Counted from the first letter of the stretch, positions 35,501 to 46,100 are shown. The stretch is 64,000 bases of DNA from Macrosoma leucophasiata (GCA_036365455.1 JAWQUS010000032.1:10947501-11011500); one strand, 5' to 3'. The notes: generated from the sequence alone by a model not told the origin. Made by a program: numbers and translations.

Positions 35501-38051
35501 TAATTTTATATTTGTAATTTGACCTATCACAAGCAAATTCTATTATTTCCAAGTGATTAAATGAATTTATGCATTTGAATTTGAATATTAACTAACCAAA
35601 AATTGGGTTCGACAATTTCGACCCTACAATCGAGCTTCGACCAGTAATCAAACGCGAATGTTATTTTGACTAAGAAAAAAAAAACACAACTCACTCCAAA
35701 TTGTTTAGGTCTCTTTTATTGAATATGTTGTTTGCTATAAAGAATTTACTATAACCGTGAATTGGAATAACTCACCCCCGTACAACGCACAGTACCTACT
35801 GTTGAGCATCAATGACTTTGTTCAGCAGTAAGTGTCTTTTGGCTGAAGTGATCGACTTGACTTGTGACTTTAGAAATTAAAGCAAAAAAGGAAAGTTGAC
35901 TTCGGGCAGGAATCGAACCTGCGACCTCAGTATAACCAGTCTGTAGTCCAGCCGCTTTCCCACTAAGCTACCGAAGTCCCACAACGATGCGTCAAATTTT
36001 ACTTTCCCTTTTTGATTTTAACCGATTTAGGGTTGGTGAAATCTGAGGTCGCAGGTTCGATTCATGCCCGAAGTCAACTTTCCGTTTTTTCTTCAATTTA
36101 TAAAGTTCATTCGCATGTGTTATTGCGAAAAATAAATAGTACAATTACAAAAGCTTCGTTATTTATGAAATAACACGTGTCTAGTAGTCAAAATAAAGTA
36201 TACTTACATGAGCGTCATGGGGTATAAAATTCATGTACTCTTGCATACCGAACCATTTCAATAGCGTATACCAATAGGTGCCTTGGAAGCTATCGCCAGC
36301 ATTGAGAACGATAGCGTTTGGCTTCTCTTTTTTCAAAGCCTTAATCTTGTAGACCATCCTTGCTAATCCTCCGTAGCACGAAACATTATTACGGCAGCTA
36401 AGGTAACTCTGAGATGTCTCCTCGAATCTGTACGGGTGGATGAAAATACAGAACTGACTGAACTTTATTAGGGGTCCAGTGCCGGAGGACGAAGGCACCA
36501 TCACCTTTTTTAAGTAACAAAGATGGCAAATAAAGAAAATGAAACCCTGCTTAATAATGGAAACCCATTATACGTCCCACTGCTTGGCACGAGTCTCTTC
36601 CCTTTTTGGGGCGAGTCCTAGAGCTTACTCCACCACGCTGCTCCAATGCGGGTTGGTGGAGATACGGGCCAACCCGCTGTCGGATATTTTCAATTTTTTT
36701 TTTTACGCTTACCCTCACAGCCCCACAGTAGGTATAAACCTGTGTCGTGGGTGCCGTTGTACACATACAACACATACACAAATACCCAGACCCGAAACAA
36801 ATATATGTAGGCCATACAAATCTTTGTCCCGGTGCGAGGATTGAACCCGCGACCCTTCGAATCAAACGGTCATCTTACACCGCTGGACTAACCGGGTCGT
36901 CAAGTATCTATCGATAACAACCGGGACCGACGGCTTTGCGTGCCCTCCGAAGTACGGAAACGCGCATTTAAATTTTCCACTAGCGGTGACCCATCACACA
37001 CCCGACCGCGCCCGTATCGCTTGACCGAGTAGATCGCTTCCGATCTACACCAGCCGCGGGGCTATGCGCGCTATATGAAACCCTGCTTAGCGCCAGCAAA
37101 CTGTAAACATCTATACAAAACTCCAGCGGAAGCAGAATTGTTAGACAATGCAAATTATACCTGAGATCTTTTGCCTCTCTGCATAATTGCCATAATTGCC
37201 ATCCCAAAGCTATAGGTAAACTGGTAATAAAAGCTATAATATGCGATTGATTATGGAAAAAAATAATTTTGTAAATCGGCCCACAAACGACGGAGAAATC
37301 GCGTAACACACACACACAAAAAAAAACAACAACATACGGGTCGAATTGAGAACCTCCTCCTTTTTGAAGTCGGTTTAAAATAGAGATTCTTTAACTGTAA
37401 ACAGCGAATGACGATGCGTTATACAGACAGATTCGTTGTCACCTCTAAGAGCTTAGTTGTTACGTCTCTGTGATAGTTTTACGCCGCCGAAAAAAAGACA
37501 AATAATGTAAACGTAACTTCACGCCTGTAATCCCCGAAGGGGTAGGCAGAGGTAAATGAATGCATTCAATCATACATGCAAACACCCACGACTCGCCGGT
37601 TACGTTTTGGCCCAGGTGGCGAACCTGTTGGCGAACCCATCACCGGGCACATTACCAAACTCTGGGGTACTGGGAAACTTCCAGAAAATGGAAAAATCCC
37701 AATAGAAGCAGAGATAAAGGATTTTAAACCGTTATCTCTGATAGTCCCCGACCCGGGAATCGAACCCAGGACCTCCAGCGTAATTGTAGTGGCCTGCTAC
37801 CACTACGCTACTGAGGCAGTTAAACAATAATAATATAAAAAATAACAAATAATATAAAAAATAATAAATCGATGGATCTTTACCACCAGTAGGTAACTAT
37901 CAGTGTTTTCTTGAAGGTATTTTATTAAAACTTACCTGGCATGAAAATCGTTAAAATGTATCACATCCAATCTTCGCAGACCTTCGGAGGGCAAAGTAAA
38001 GGTATGCACTATGGAAAATACGCTGAATCCAATAATAAGCACTGAATACAT
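26399..38051 (-). CDS. 5NUC-B: secreted 5'-nucleotidase/apyrase-like gene, 11 coding exons, complete
   Basis: Second paralogue of the array. Exons: 37936-38051, 36208-36427, 35167-35364, 32991-33121, 31565-31685, 30820-30946, 30433-30590, 28759-28840, 28005-28163, 26992-27143, 26399-26524; all GT-AG and in frame, about 529 residues. It keeps a signal peptide, [41 protein letters not shown] and GGDGY, so it is probably catalytic. Oddity: exon 5 is 30 bases shorter than in A and C, removing the segment with WNG and GPYP after GGHTH and replacing it with a basic stretch rich in Lys and Thr. The tail is basic (KEKRIIIMR) and not hydrophobic. A TATA-like box precedes the start. Intron 4 contains the inverted minisatellite. 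The last exon was found by length and pattern match to copy C and was too short to stand out by itself. Confidence 0.92.
26992..27143 (-). CDS. 5NUC-B exon 10 (GGDGY)
   Basis: 152 bases. Ends [16 protein letters not shown]. The nucleotide-pocket motif is kept, with Tyr in the aromatic position. Acceptor TAG, donor GTATTG. Confidence 0.91.
27775..27997 (+). repeat. Family B repeat next to 5NUC-B exon 9
   Basis: Diverged plus copy whose A-rich tail ends within about 10 bases of the exon 9 donor. Confidence 0.6.
28005..28163 (-). CDS. 5NUC-B exon 9
   Basis: 159 bases. [19 protein letters not shown], then [12 protein letters not shown] and GPWLLQVS. The donor (GTATGG) is followed within about 10 bases by the A-rich tail of a BMC1-like repeat. 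Confidence 0.91.
28759..28840 (-). CDS. 5NUC-B exon 8
   Basis: 82 bases. [17 protein letters not shown], the position of the vertebrate GGGIR motif. Donor GTGAGT. Confidence 0.89.
29177..29408. mobile_element. MITE M1, copy 2
   Basis: Same ends and same interior (TTGATCAAGTTTTGACCAAT) as 16933-17161 but in the opposite orientation; in intron 7 of 5NUC-B. Confidence 0.75.
30433..30590 (-). CDS. 5NUC-B exon 7
   Basis: 158 bases. Contains [18 protein letters not shown], the Cys-containing start of the C-terminal domain. Donor GTAAGT. Confidence 0.91.
30820..30946 (-). CDS. 5NUC-B exon 6
   Basis: 127 bases, as in the other copies. [16 protein letters not shown] then [12 protein letters not shown]. 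Donor GTACCT. Confidence 0.91.
31160..31240 (+). repeat. AATTGAGAACCTCCTCC repeat fragment
   Basis: GACGAATTGAGAACCTCCTC and CGAAATCGGTTAAAAA; further pieces at 37300-37382 (plus) and 38640-38680 (minus). Confidence 0.5.
31565..31685 (-). CDS. 5NUC-B exon 5 (GGHTH, shortened)
   Basis: 121 bases against 151 in A and [14 protein letters not shown] is followed by a short basic stretch ([10 protein letters not shown]) in place of the WNG and GPYP loop. Borders are proper CAG and GTAAG, so the difference is in coding length and not a splicing misread. Confidence 0.88.
31746..31806 (+). repeat. Family B 5'-end fragment
   Basis: ACTGGTAGAATCAGTGG to CATTACCTAGTCTACTTGC, diverged. Confidence 0.4.
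31901..32582. repeat. Head-to-head 15-bp GC-rich minisatellite
   Basis: Units GACGCCCAGCGTCCC run from 31901 to about 32233; then the complementary unit GGGACGCTGGGCGTC runs to about 32582. Each side holds more than 20 units with scattered substitutions. Being 15 bases (5 codons), it is open in several frames on both strands (PSVPT, LGVGT, RWASG repeats), which is an artefact of the period. Lies in intron 4 of 5NUC-B. Confidence 0.92.
32991..33121 (-). CDS. 5NUC-B exon 4 (SHCG)
   Basis: 131 bases. Contains [18 protein letters not shown]. The split codon across the following intron reads Leu instead of the Lys in A and C. Confidence 0.92.
33262..33408 (+). repeat. Family B repeat, 5'-truncated
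   Basis: AACAGCTTAGGCACTATGCC to TTGTTTGCCACTTTCC and an A-tail. Confidence 0.68.
33410..34939. other. 5NUC-B intron 3, quiet part
   Basis: AT-rich, no paired repeats seen. Short openings on the minus strand (34650-34898) show no family features. Confidence 0.5.
34940..35135 (+). mobile_element. C-terminal LINE fragment
   Basis: From 34978 the plus strand reads [17 protein letters not shown], then SGERL and, after a stop and frame slip, a run of Thr codons. This is typical of the RW-D-I...W C-terminal tail of lepidopteran LINE RTs. It lies between exons 3 and 4 of 5NUC-B. Confidence 0.55.
35167..35364 (-). CDS. 5NUC-B exon 3 (GNHDFDDG)
   Basis: 198 bases. Begins [10 protein letters not shown] and ends with the [12 protein letters not shown] strand. 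Acceptor TTTTAG, donor GTGAGG. Confidence 0.94.
35875..36095. repeat. Cys-tRNA-like SINE pair, inverted
   Basis: Minus strand 35887-35977 folds partly as a tRNA: acceptor GACTTCG with CGAAGTC, T-stem GCAGG with CCTGC, and anticodon loop CTACAGA, one base from the tRNA-Cys loop CTGCAGA. The anticodon stem does not pair and an extra segment follows, so this is not a working tRNA. A half copy at 36028-36095 is inverted and shares the TCAACTTTCC tail. Confidence 0.65.
36208..36427 (-). CDS. 5NUC-B exon 2 (Cys pair, GD motif)
   Basis: 220 bases, one codon shorter than in A and C. Contains [13 protein letters not shown] and [17 protein letters not shown]. Acceptor CAG, donor GTAAGT. Confidence 0.93.
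36550..37077 (-). repeat. 5S-like SINE interrupted by a tRNA-derived SINE
   Basis: Tail and body at 36550-36694, head at 36899-37077 (GGTGACCCATCACACACCCG, GCGCCCGTATCGCTTGACCG). Reverse orientation of 38240-38580, with a second SINE at 36695-36900 inside. Confidence 0.65.
36695..36900 (-). repeat. tRNA-derived SINE family S3, nested
   Basis: Minus strand begins GACCCGGTTAGTCCAGCGG, T-arm-like GTCGCGGGTTCAATCC, acceptor-like CCGGGAC; the tail has AACACAGGTTTATACC-like sequence and an A-run. Inside a 5S-like SINE. Confidence 0.75.
37509..37823 (-). repeat. S1 SINE, copy 5
   Basis: Full-length minus-strand copy in intron 1 of 5NUC-B. Confidence 0.84.
37936..38051 (-). CDS. 5NUC-B exon 1 (signal peptide, NDFH)
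   Basis: Encodes [18 protein letters not shown] as leader, then [10 protein letters not shown]. Donor GTAAG after AG of the split Arg codon, the same phase as copies A and C. Confidence 0.9.
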
Positions 38052-38121
38052 TTTCTTGATAATGTTCGACAAATGAATAGTCGATGATAGCACAGTTTAT
38101 GTAAATTTTAAGTAAGGCACA

Positions 38122-38131
38122 CCTTTATATA
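38122..38131 (-). promoter_or_regulatory. TATA-box candidate of 5NUC-B
   Basis: TATATAAAGG on the minus strand, about 70 bases upstream of the ATG. This would put the transcription start about 40-50 bases before the ATG. No comparable box was seen ahead of copies A or C. Confidence 0.5.
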
Positions 38132-38239
38132 GGTTCGATGATAATCGTATTGTTTTGCGACAATTTATGTAGGTAATGACTTGCGTTACATTGTAACAAA
38201 TCTTCGGTTTTATAAATGTTAGTTAAGTATAAGCGTGCA

Positions 38240-38580
38240 TGGCCCCGCGGCTGGTGTAGATCGGAAGCGATCTACTCGGTTAAGCGATACGGGCGCGGTC
38301 GGGTGTGTGATGGGTGACCGCTAGTGGCAAATTGAAATGCGCGTTTCCGTGCTTTGGAGTGCACGTTATGCCGTCGGTTGCTATCAATAGATAGCAGTCG
38401 TTAACCTTATGGGCGGTATGAAAACATCCGACAACGGGTTGGCCACTAATCCTTATCTCCACCAACCCACATTGGAGCAGCGTGGTGGAGAAAGCTCCGG
38501 GCCTCCTTCCAAGAAGGGGAGAGACTTGTGCCCAGCCGTGGGCCGTGGGACGTATCAAAGGTTGCCATTATTATTATTTT
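38240..38580 (+). repeat. 5S rRNA-like SINE, full-length copy
   Basis: Head contains GGTTAAGCGATACGGGCGCG and GTGATGGGTGACCGC, which match the box A, intermediate and box C region of eukaryotic 5S rRNA genes as I know them. The body contains GGTTGCTATCAATAGATAGC, then GTGCCCAGCCGTGG, and ends in ATT repeats. Lies between 5NUC-B and 5NUC-C. Confidence 0.65.
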
Positions 38581-38730
38581 AAGAATAAGCGTGTTAGAGG
38601 TATCTTGATTCACTTTTGTACCACGAGCGGTGAGTTGTTTTCACCGACTTAAAAAAGGAGGAGGTTTTGTTTTTGACTGTTCCATAATTTTGAACTTTTA
38701 CCCCCCAACCCCTTAAACAAGTAGATAGAA

Positions 38731-39030
38731 GTTTTTTTAAGTAATGGAAGTGGCAAACAAGCGTGCAGTTCACATTGATGTTAAGTGATGACTGCAGCCT
38801 ATAGACACCCACACAAAAAATAAGGTCAAAGTGCAGACGCGTTACCACTCCTGAGGCCTAAGGTGTTATGCCTCTGCGCCGGAAATTACAGGGCCGTACT
38901 GAGAAACATACCACCTGACCGGAACACGACAGTGCTGAACACTACCATTTAGCGGCAAGTATATTAGGTAATACGGTGGTGCCTACGCTAGCGAGCTCCG
39001 TCACTAAAGCTCTACCACCAGTAAAAATTA
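38731..39030 (-). repeat. Family B repeat, near full-length
   Basis: Low divergence; its ACTGGTGG end is part of a 61-base perfect palindrome at 39015-39075. Confidence 0.78.
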
Positions 39031-39075
39031 AAAAGTATGAAGACTAGCTTCATACTTTTTAATTTTTACTGGTGG
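39015..39075. repeat. Perfect 28-base-arm palindrome
   Basis: CCACCAGTAAAAATTAAAAA, then GTATGAAG, inverted exactly around the 5-base spacer ACTAG. It starts inside a family B end and continues into its flank. Confidence 0.88.
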
Positions 39076-39546
39076 TGTATGTTACGGCGGAAGGAATTAT
39101 TATAAAAAAATATATTTAATTACAAAAGAGATGTTTAATGTTTAATTATTACTACAAGACTAAATTACAATTAAAAAGATATCTATAAAGTAAACTAAAA
39201 TAACAACATAAAACTAGGTTGCCGAATAAGCACTGTGGGCACTGTCCACACAACACGTGCCGGATGTCCGATGCGTAGTCAGCAGGATCGGGCGTCGGGC
39301 GATTGCCTAACTAGCTTCGGTAAATTTTGGTTCCAATCGGTAGAGGATTACCTTAAAATTATTATACGCACAATGTAACTTAAACCCGCACTTTGCGCAT
39401 GCTTTTCCGTTACGTAAATTACCTATTTGTGCACGGTGCGTAAATTAATCGACAAGTTAGTCGATTTTTACATTGCCCGAATTGATCTAGCCCTTAGAGG
39501 CAATTACGTAAAATTTTCAAAGCAGTATAGGCAGATAATTCCAGTA

Positions 39547-39829
39547 TTTTTATGTAATGGAAGTGGAAAACAAGCATGCAGTTCACATTGATGTTAAGTG
39601 ATGACTGCAGCCTATAGACACCCACACAAAGACCAAGGTAAAAATGCAGATGCGTTACCACTCCTCAGGCCTAATGTGTTATGCCTCTGTGCCGGAAATT
39701 ACAGAGCAGTACATTACCACCTGACCGGAACACGATAGAGCTGAACACTACCATTTAGCGGCAAGTATATTAGGTAATGCGGTGGTGCCTACGCCCGCGA
39801 CCTCCGTCACTGGAGCTCTACCACCAGTA
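39547..39829 (-). repeat. Family B repeat, full-length
   Basis: Minus copy close to the 3' end of 5NUC-C; low divergence. Confidence 0.78.
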
Positions 39830-39830
39830 A

Positions 39831-39925
39831 ATTTTAATAATATTTCGTGTGTAATAAAATTTAATAATATTTCGTGTGAAATCAAATTTAATGATATTTA
39901 GTGATATTTCGTGTGTAATAAATAA
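39831..39925. repeat. Short tandem repeat with AATATTTCGTGTG units
   Basis: Three or four imperfect units of about 25-30 bases (TTTAATAATATTTCGTGTG) just downstream of the 5NUC-C polyadenylation signal. Confidence 0.65.
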
Positions 39926-39950
39926 AACCAGTATCTAAATATTTGAATAT

Positions 39951-39956
39951 TTTATT
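39951..39956 (-). promoter_or_regulatory. Polyadenylation signal of 5NUC-C
   Basis: AATAAA on the minus strand, about 45 bases after the exon 11 stop. A well-placed canonical signal, implying a very short 3' UTR. Confidence 0.6.
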
Positions 39957-40001
39957 TACAAATTAGTCGGAAAACAGTGTAACAAATATAAAAACTAGAA
40001 A

Positions 40002-40127
40002 TCATTCATTAATAACGATTCGTCCATTGTTCGATATGTTGAGAGGCGAATGCTGTTTTATGTATGTCTCCAATATTAGCTCGTCTCGACCTATGACTTG
40101 CACGTTCCTCTTGTCTTCTTTAAACAT
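40002..40127 (-). CDS. 5NUC-C exon 11 (C-terminus, stop)
   Basis: 126 bases including TGA. Encodes MFKEDKRNV, then IGRDELILETYIK, then a short tail ending RIVINE. It lacks the hydrophobic end needed for GPI anchoring. Same length as exon 11 of copy B. Confidence 0.9.
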   Translation of the reverse strand: MFKEDKRNVQVIGRDELILETYIKQHSPLNISNNGRIVINE

Positions 40128-43100
40128 CTGTAAAGGCATAATAAACATTAGATTGCTTATTTTCGTGTCTCATTTTTTTGACACCCCTTAACTCCATTCA
40201 AAAACGTGCCGTTCGAATCGTGAACGACCCAGGAATCACAGATGGACCCGAAAATCTGAGTCTGCGCAGAGATATTTTATGAAATGGTAGTGGCAAACAA
40301 GTTCACATTGATGTTAAGTAATGACTGCAGCCTATAGACACTTACACAAAGACCAAGGTTAAAATGCAGATGCGTTACCATTCCTGAGATCTAAGGTGTT
40401 ATGCCTCAGTGCCGGAAATTACAGGGCCGTACATTACCTCCTGACCGGACCACGATAGTGCTGAACACTACCATTTAGCGGCAAGTATATTAGGTAATGT
40501 GTGCCTACAACCGCGAGCTCCGGCACTGGTAAAATCCACCATTCTCTGTGATTATTACGAGGCCTTTACCATCTAACCGGAACACGATAGTGCTGAACAC
40601 TATCATTTGGCGGCAGATAGATTGGATAATGCGGTGGTGCACTAGAACTATACCACTAGTAAAAACAATCTTACCGTGAAACCATCCCCACCGCCTGCCA
40701 AGTATGTTGGTGCTGTTACTTGGTATATACTTTCGGGATCCAATGCACCATGACCGTCAATCACAACTGATATTACTCGCTGACCCTCCGGCTTGGATAT
40801 ATTGTATGCCACTTTGAGACCTATGAGGAAAAATAAAATTTTAATGAAACTTTGAAGTTTTACTTCTTTTAGTGAGATTGGAAAAAAATATGAGTGAATT
40901 GTTAAGATGCGCACGCACATCGACAGATAAAAGCAACAGTCTGAAGTTACTTGCTAAACTTTTTTTGTCATATTGTTTTATTTCTGGTATATTGGATTGT
41001 TACGCTAAATATAATAATATAATAATAATAACCTGTATAACTTCTTACGTGCGTATAAAAAGTGTAGGTACTTATGTAAGTACCTACACTTTTTTAATTA
41101 CAAAAACAGCAAGTATCAATCAATCGATCAATATATTTATTGCGAAATGTACCTACTTACATTATAATATCTATACGGTCATATTTTTTAACGATTGATA
41201 ATCTTTCTCTAATAAATTACAATAAAGCAAATCAAGGAATAATTTAATAATAAAATTATTTTTAGTTTTAAAAGGCTAATGGCCGAATACTCAAACGTCA
41301 CTCAGTTTTAAGCAACCCCTCAAATGTGCGCTATCTCTATCGTTTGAACCTGTTTTATAAATACAGAAAACTTTTAAGTCCCACTTGGATTTGAGTGACG
41401 TTTGAGTATTTGGCCGTAAGCCTTTTTTGAAATGCTACGTTGTTTGTGATATGAAATGTTACAATAACATTAACAAATATCTTGGTGCAACCCAGGCTTA
41501 ACATCAAATAGGCGGTTGTTTTATCAATTTTAAAATATTTACTCACCTGCAACTTGCAATAAATACGGCCCTTTGAAGGGATCGTAAGCCCAAGCTTCGA
41601 CGACGCTTCGTTCGAGTGCTCTCAACACGAATTTGCCAGCTAACTCAAATGTCTCAACTCGGTCGTTGAAGGGTAGCAGCTCGAATAACATGCCTTTTGT
41701 TATATCTGAAATGTATGAAAATAATATTAACTCACAAACTTTTCAGGATCATATATTCATTTAATAAATATACATATAACATTGATATGGGCTCTTGTTG
41801 TCTGAGATAAATAAATAAAAACATGCGGTTTAAAAAATACAGTTTAATACCAAATAAATGTAATAACTTAACTGCCTCAGTAGCCTAGTGGTAGCAGGCC
41901 ACTACTACTGCGCTGAGGTCCTAAGTTCGATTCCCGGGTAAGGGGGTATCAGAGATAATGGTATAAAGTCCTTTCTCTCTGGTTCTATTGGGATTTTGTC
42001 CATTTTCTGGAAATTTCCCAGTACCTCGAAGTTTGGTAATATGCCCGGAGATGTCAACAGGCTCGCCGCCTGTTAAATGGGCCAAAACATAACCGGCGAA
42101 TCGTGGGTGTCACGTTTACGTTTTTTATTGTAAGTGATAGCACATCTACAGGCGTGCCATTGAGGATTATGCCAATAGTTGAAAACCCGAATATCTGTAA
42201 CACTTACTTAGGTGCAGCTCAAGCTGTTCGAAGGACTCCATCTTTACTCAACATTAGGGTGTTTTTCCACCAGCGATGTGCTATGCTACGTTGCTATAGA
42301 TGCGTTTGATATCCACCAATCATGAATCATTAGTGCACATAGCTTAGCACTGGTGGAAACGGATTCAGCTAAGATATGTTTTTTTATGTGGAAGGATGTG
42401 TGCTTTGGATGCGTGCTACGGGCCGTCGCGAGTGTTGTAGCTATGTGCAGAGCAGACTACCTGTACCTACAGTATGCCGCGCACTTTGCGGTGGCGCATG
42501 TTCATAGCGCCTCTTCCTCGTACAGCTACATAGTAGTGTTGCTAAACTATAGATAGTTGACCTCGAAAAACAGTCGATAGCGCGATAGTACTATCGAAAC
42601 TATCGACCCTTGACGATACTATCGATAGTATCGATTGTTAAAAACAGGCAATACTATTGCCAAAGATCAATAGTATCGATACTATCGAAGCTATTGATAC
42701 TATCGATACTATTGGCACGTATACTATCGATAGTGTTTATAACAATACTACCGATACTATTGATCTTCGGCAATAGTATTGCTTATTTTTAACAATCAAT
42801 ACTATCGATAGTATTGCAGCATGTCGTTATTTTCGATAGTCCAATCGATAGTGTGACTGTTTTATCGAGGTCACGATAGTTCACAATACTATCGATAGAC
42901 TATTACTATTGCAACAACACTACTACATAGCTTAGTATCAGTGGAAACGGTCACATATTTTCTTAGCGTAGATTTCACATCTTCGCAGCATAGCTGCATA
43001 ACACATCTCTGATGGAAAAGCACCCTTATGTTTCATAGTGTCAAATGCTATCTCTGAATCGATGTCTAATAAAAATAAATTAAAACATAGGTACTTACTC

Positions 43101-46100
43101 CCATCCAATATCGAGGACTTAATGTTTCCACGTTGTATGAATGCCAAATAGGGATACGAAGAATTATACGCCTCCATTGCCTGAAAAAAAAATAGATAAT
43201 CAAAACCCCCCTTCCTTATGCAGCCTAATCATTTGCTTTCTCCTTTTACACCCACACTTTTTTATATAAGTTGTTTTGTCATTGTAATTGTTCGCTATTG
43301 ATGCTTTGTGTATTGTTTTGTTTAGTACGCCCCCTTTCTTTAGTGTAATAAAGCCGTGCTTAATTAGGTTGCCTTTTGCCAAATATGTACATATTTGTAT
43401 AGCCTACAGATATTTGTTTCAGGTCTGGCTGTTTGTGTGTGTTGTGTGTAAACAACGGCACCCACAACACAGGTTTATACCTAGTGTGGGGCTGTGAATG
43501 TAAGCGTATTTACTGCTTTACTGCATGCCACGATACTTACATATTCATTTAGGGCGTCTACCAACAAATCTCCAAGGGGACATTCTCCGAAAACACAGTC
43601 TTCAAAATGGAGGTAAGTCTCAGATTCTCCAACCACCGCGTTTTCAGCTTCATGGACAATCTTCGCGTATGGCGCTAATTTTGCTTTAATATTTTTATCT
43701 GAGGAAAAGTAAAATAAATACTTATAAGTACCTATATAATATTCTAGTGTCATAGTGTTTGTAACAATATTAACAATACTCCTCTGAAACGACGGGACCG
43801 ATCATGACAAAATTGTCTGTGTATAGTTGGTAAGTATGAGAATCGGTTGTAGTCAAGACAAAATTGTCTGTGTATAGTTGGTAAGTATGAGAATCGGTTG
43901 TAGTCATTTTTTTATATACCTAAATGAGAAGGGTGATTTTCCACATAATACTTTTATTCGATTTTTTGGACAGTTATTTTTTTATATCTTCCTCTAAGAT
44001 GATACGAAGTTCGTCGGGGGCAGTCGGGGCAGCTAGTAAATAAATATATTACCAAGCAATTCTTAACTGACTTTTTAACGTAACCCCACGTATGTATTTC
44101 TACGTTCGGAGTATTCAGTTCTAATTAGGTACATACGTCTGGCATCGGGACATCGCAACCCCACCTGTCTATCTGTCCGTGTACTGCAGGAGATTTTTTC
44201 TAGTTTTTTTATGTGATGGTGGTGGCAAAAAAAAATCGTCTTCATTTGATCTTCTCATTAAGCCTGGGTTGCACCAAAATATTTGTTAAAGTTAAAGTTA
44301 TTGTAACATTTCACATCCTGCTCTAACTTGAAGAAATCTGTTAAAATAAGAGAAGGATGTGAAATGTTACAATAACTTTAACTTTAACAAATATTTTGGT
44401 GCAACCCAGCCTAAGCGATAATTTCCTTCACAAAGGTAATAACGTATCTACTCAATAACTTTTTTTTTATGTACTGAAGGTGGCAAACAAGCATGCAGTT
44501 CTCATTGATGTTAAGTAATGACTGCAGCCTATAGACACTTACACAAAGACCAAGGTCAAAATGCAGATGCGTTACCACTCCTGAGATCTAAAGTGTTATG
44601 CCTCTGTGCCGGAAATTACAAGGCCGTACATTACCACCTGACCGGAACACGATAGTGCTGAACACTACCATTTAGCGGCAGATAAATTAGGTAAATGATT
44701 AATGTAAATGAAAAAATACGGGGGTGCCTACGCCCTCGAGCACCTACACTAGAACTCTACCACCAGTAGTCTTTTCATTGTAAAATAAAAGAAACTAACG
44801 AAAATTCCGTCACCTTCAGGTATCGACCGATTAAGGAATATCGGACCACCGTTCCACTTTACAAAGTTACCACGGAAATCGAAAGACACAGTCAGTTCAC
44901 CCATATACTTCGTGAAGGCGGACGCCTGTACTATCAGTACCTGAAATAAGAGATTTTTTATACAATGAAAATGGCGTAGGAACTCTCCGTTTATTGTTAT
45001 GGTTAATGAATAGGTTCGGTAACCTATCATTTAATATATAAATCAGCTAAGTGCGTTTCGGGCCACGTAGAATAAAGGGTTCCGTTTTTTCAAGTAAATT
45101 TTAAATAGTTTTCCTTTTAAATTCATTATATACCATGTACTTTTCAGACGTCCATATATCACCGTTTAGCTGGCAGAAGTCTCATACAAAAATGACACTA
45201 ATTCTTTATATTTCAGAAATGGAGAAATGCTTTTCTCAAACCCCCTATGTTTATGAAACACCGATCCAATAACACACTAAACTGTGGGTCACGCGGGAAA
45301 AAAAATATCCCCATTAAACTTGCAGAGAAGGAATACCCAAAAAAAAATGTTTTATAATTTTACTAGCTGACCCGGCCACGCGTTGCTATGGCTAAAGTTT
45401 TTGTTATATTACATTATAGTAAACAATCTAAGAGGAACAATAAGAGAACATCAGTCACGGAGTCCACTATGCTTTTTCACACAGATGGTATTTGTAAAAA
45501 AAATTGGTGATCTTATTTGACTTTCTACTACTATAACCCTTTAGTACAATGAAATTATTTACGAACAAAGACGAAAATGTTGATGTTGGTATACAAATTC
45601 ACTGGATTGAGATTTGAAGGGGAAGTACGTTGAACACAATTAATTAAAATGTTCTTACACTTCATGTTAAGCAGAAATCAATAGGTACAAAATAAAAATT
45701 TAAAGCGTCAATGGTAATTCACATGTGGTAATTATGCTGTTTAAATGTAGCTTAAATGACATGTTTGTAGATTTACCATAGCAGCGCCATCTATTGATTA
45801 CTTACTCAACCCAGTCGAAAGGTATCGACATCTGTTAGAATCATTTGGAGTTAACAGATAATTGTGACTGTCAAATAATAACAGACAAATAATTAGCAAT
45901 AAATTAAAATTGCGACTATAATTTGAGATTTAAACTATCCTATCTCTCAAGTTGGATCGAACTGCACATGGTGTGCGAATTTTATTATAATCGGTTTAGT
46001 GGTTTAAGAGTCCATTGAGGACAAACATTGTGACACGAGATTTATATATATTAAGATTTTGGCGGATATACTTAAAACTGTATGGCCTCGTAATAACAAT

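Noticed and set aside
35887..35977. tRNA gene.
   Set aside because: The anticodon stem does not pair and an extra segment follows it; an inverted half copy lies next to it, so it is a tRNA-derived SINE.
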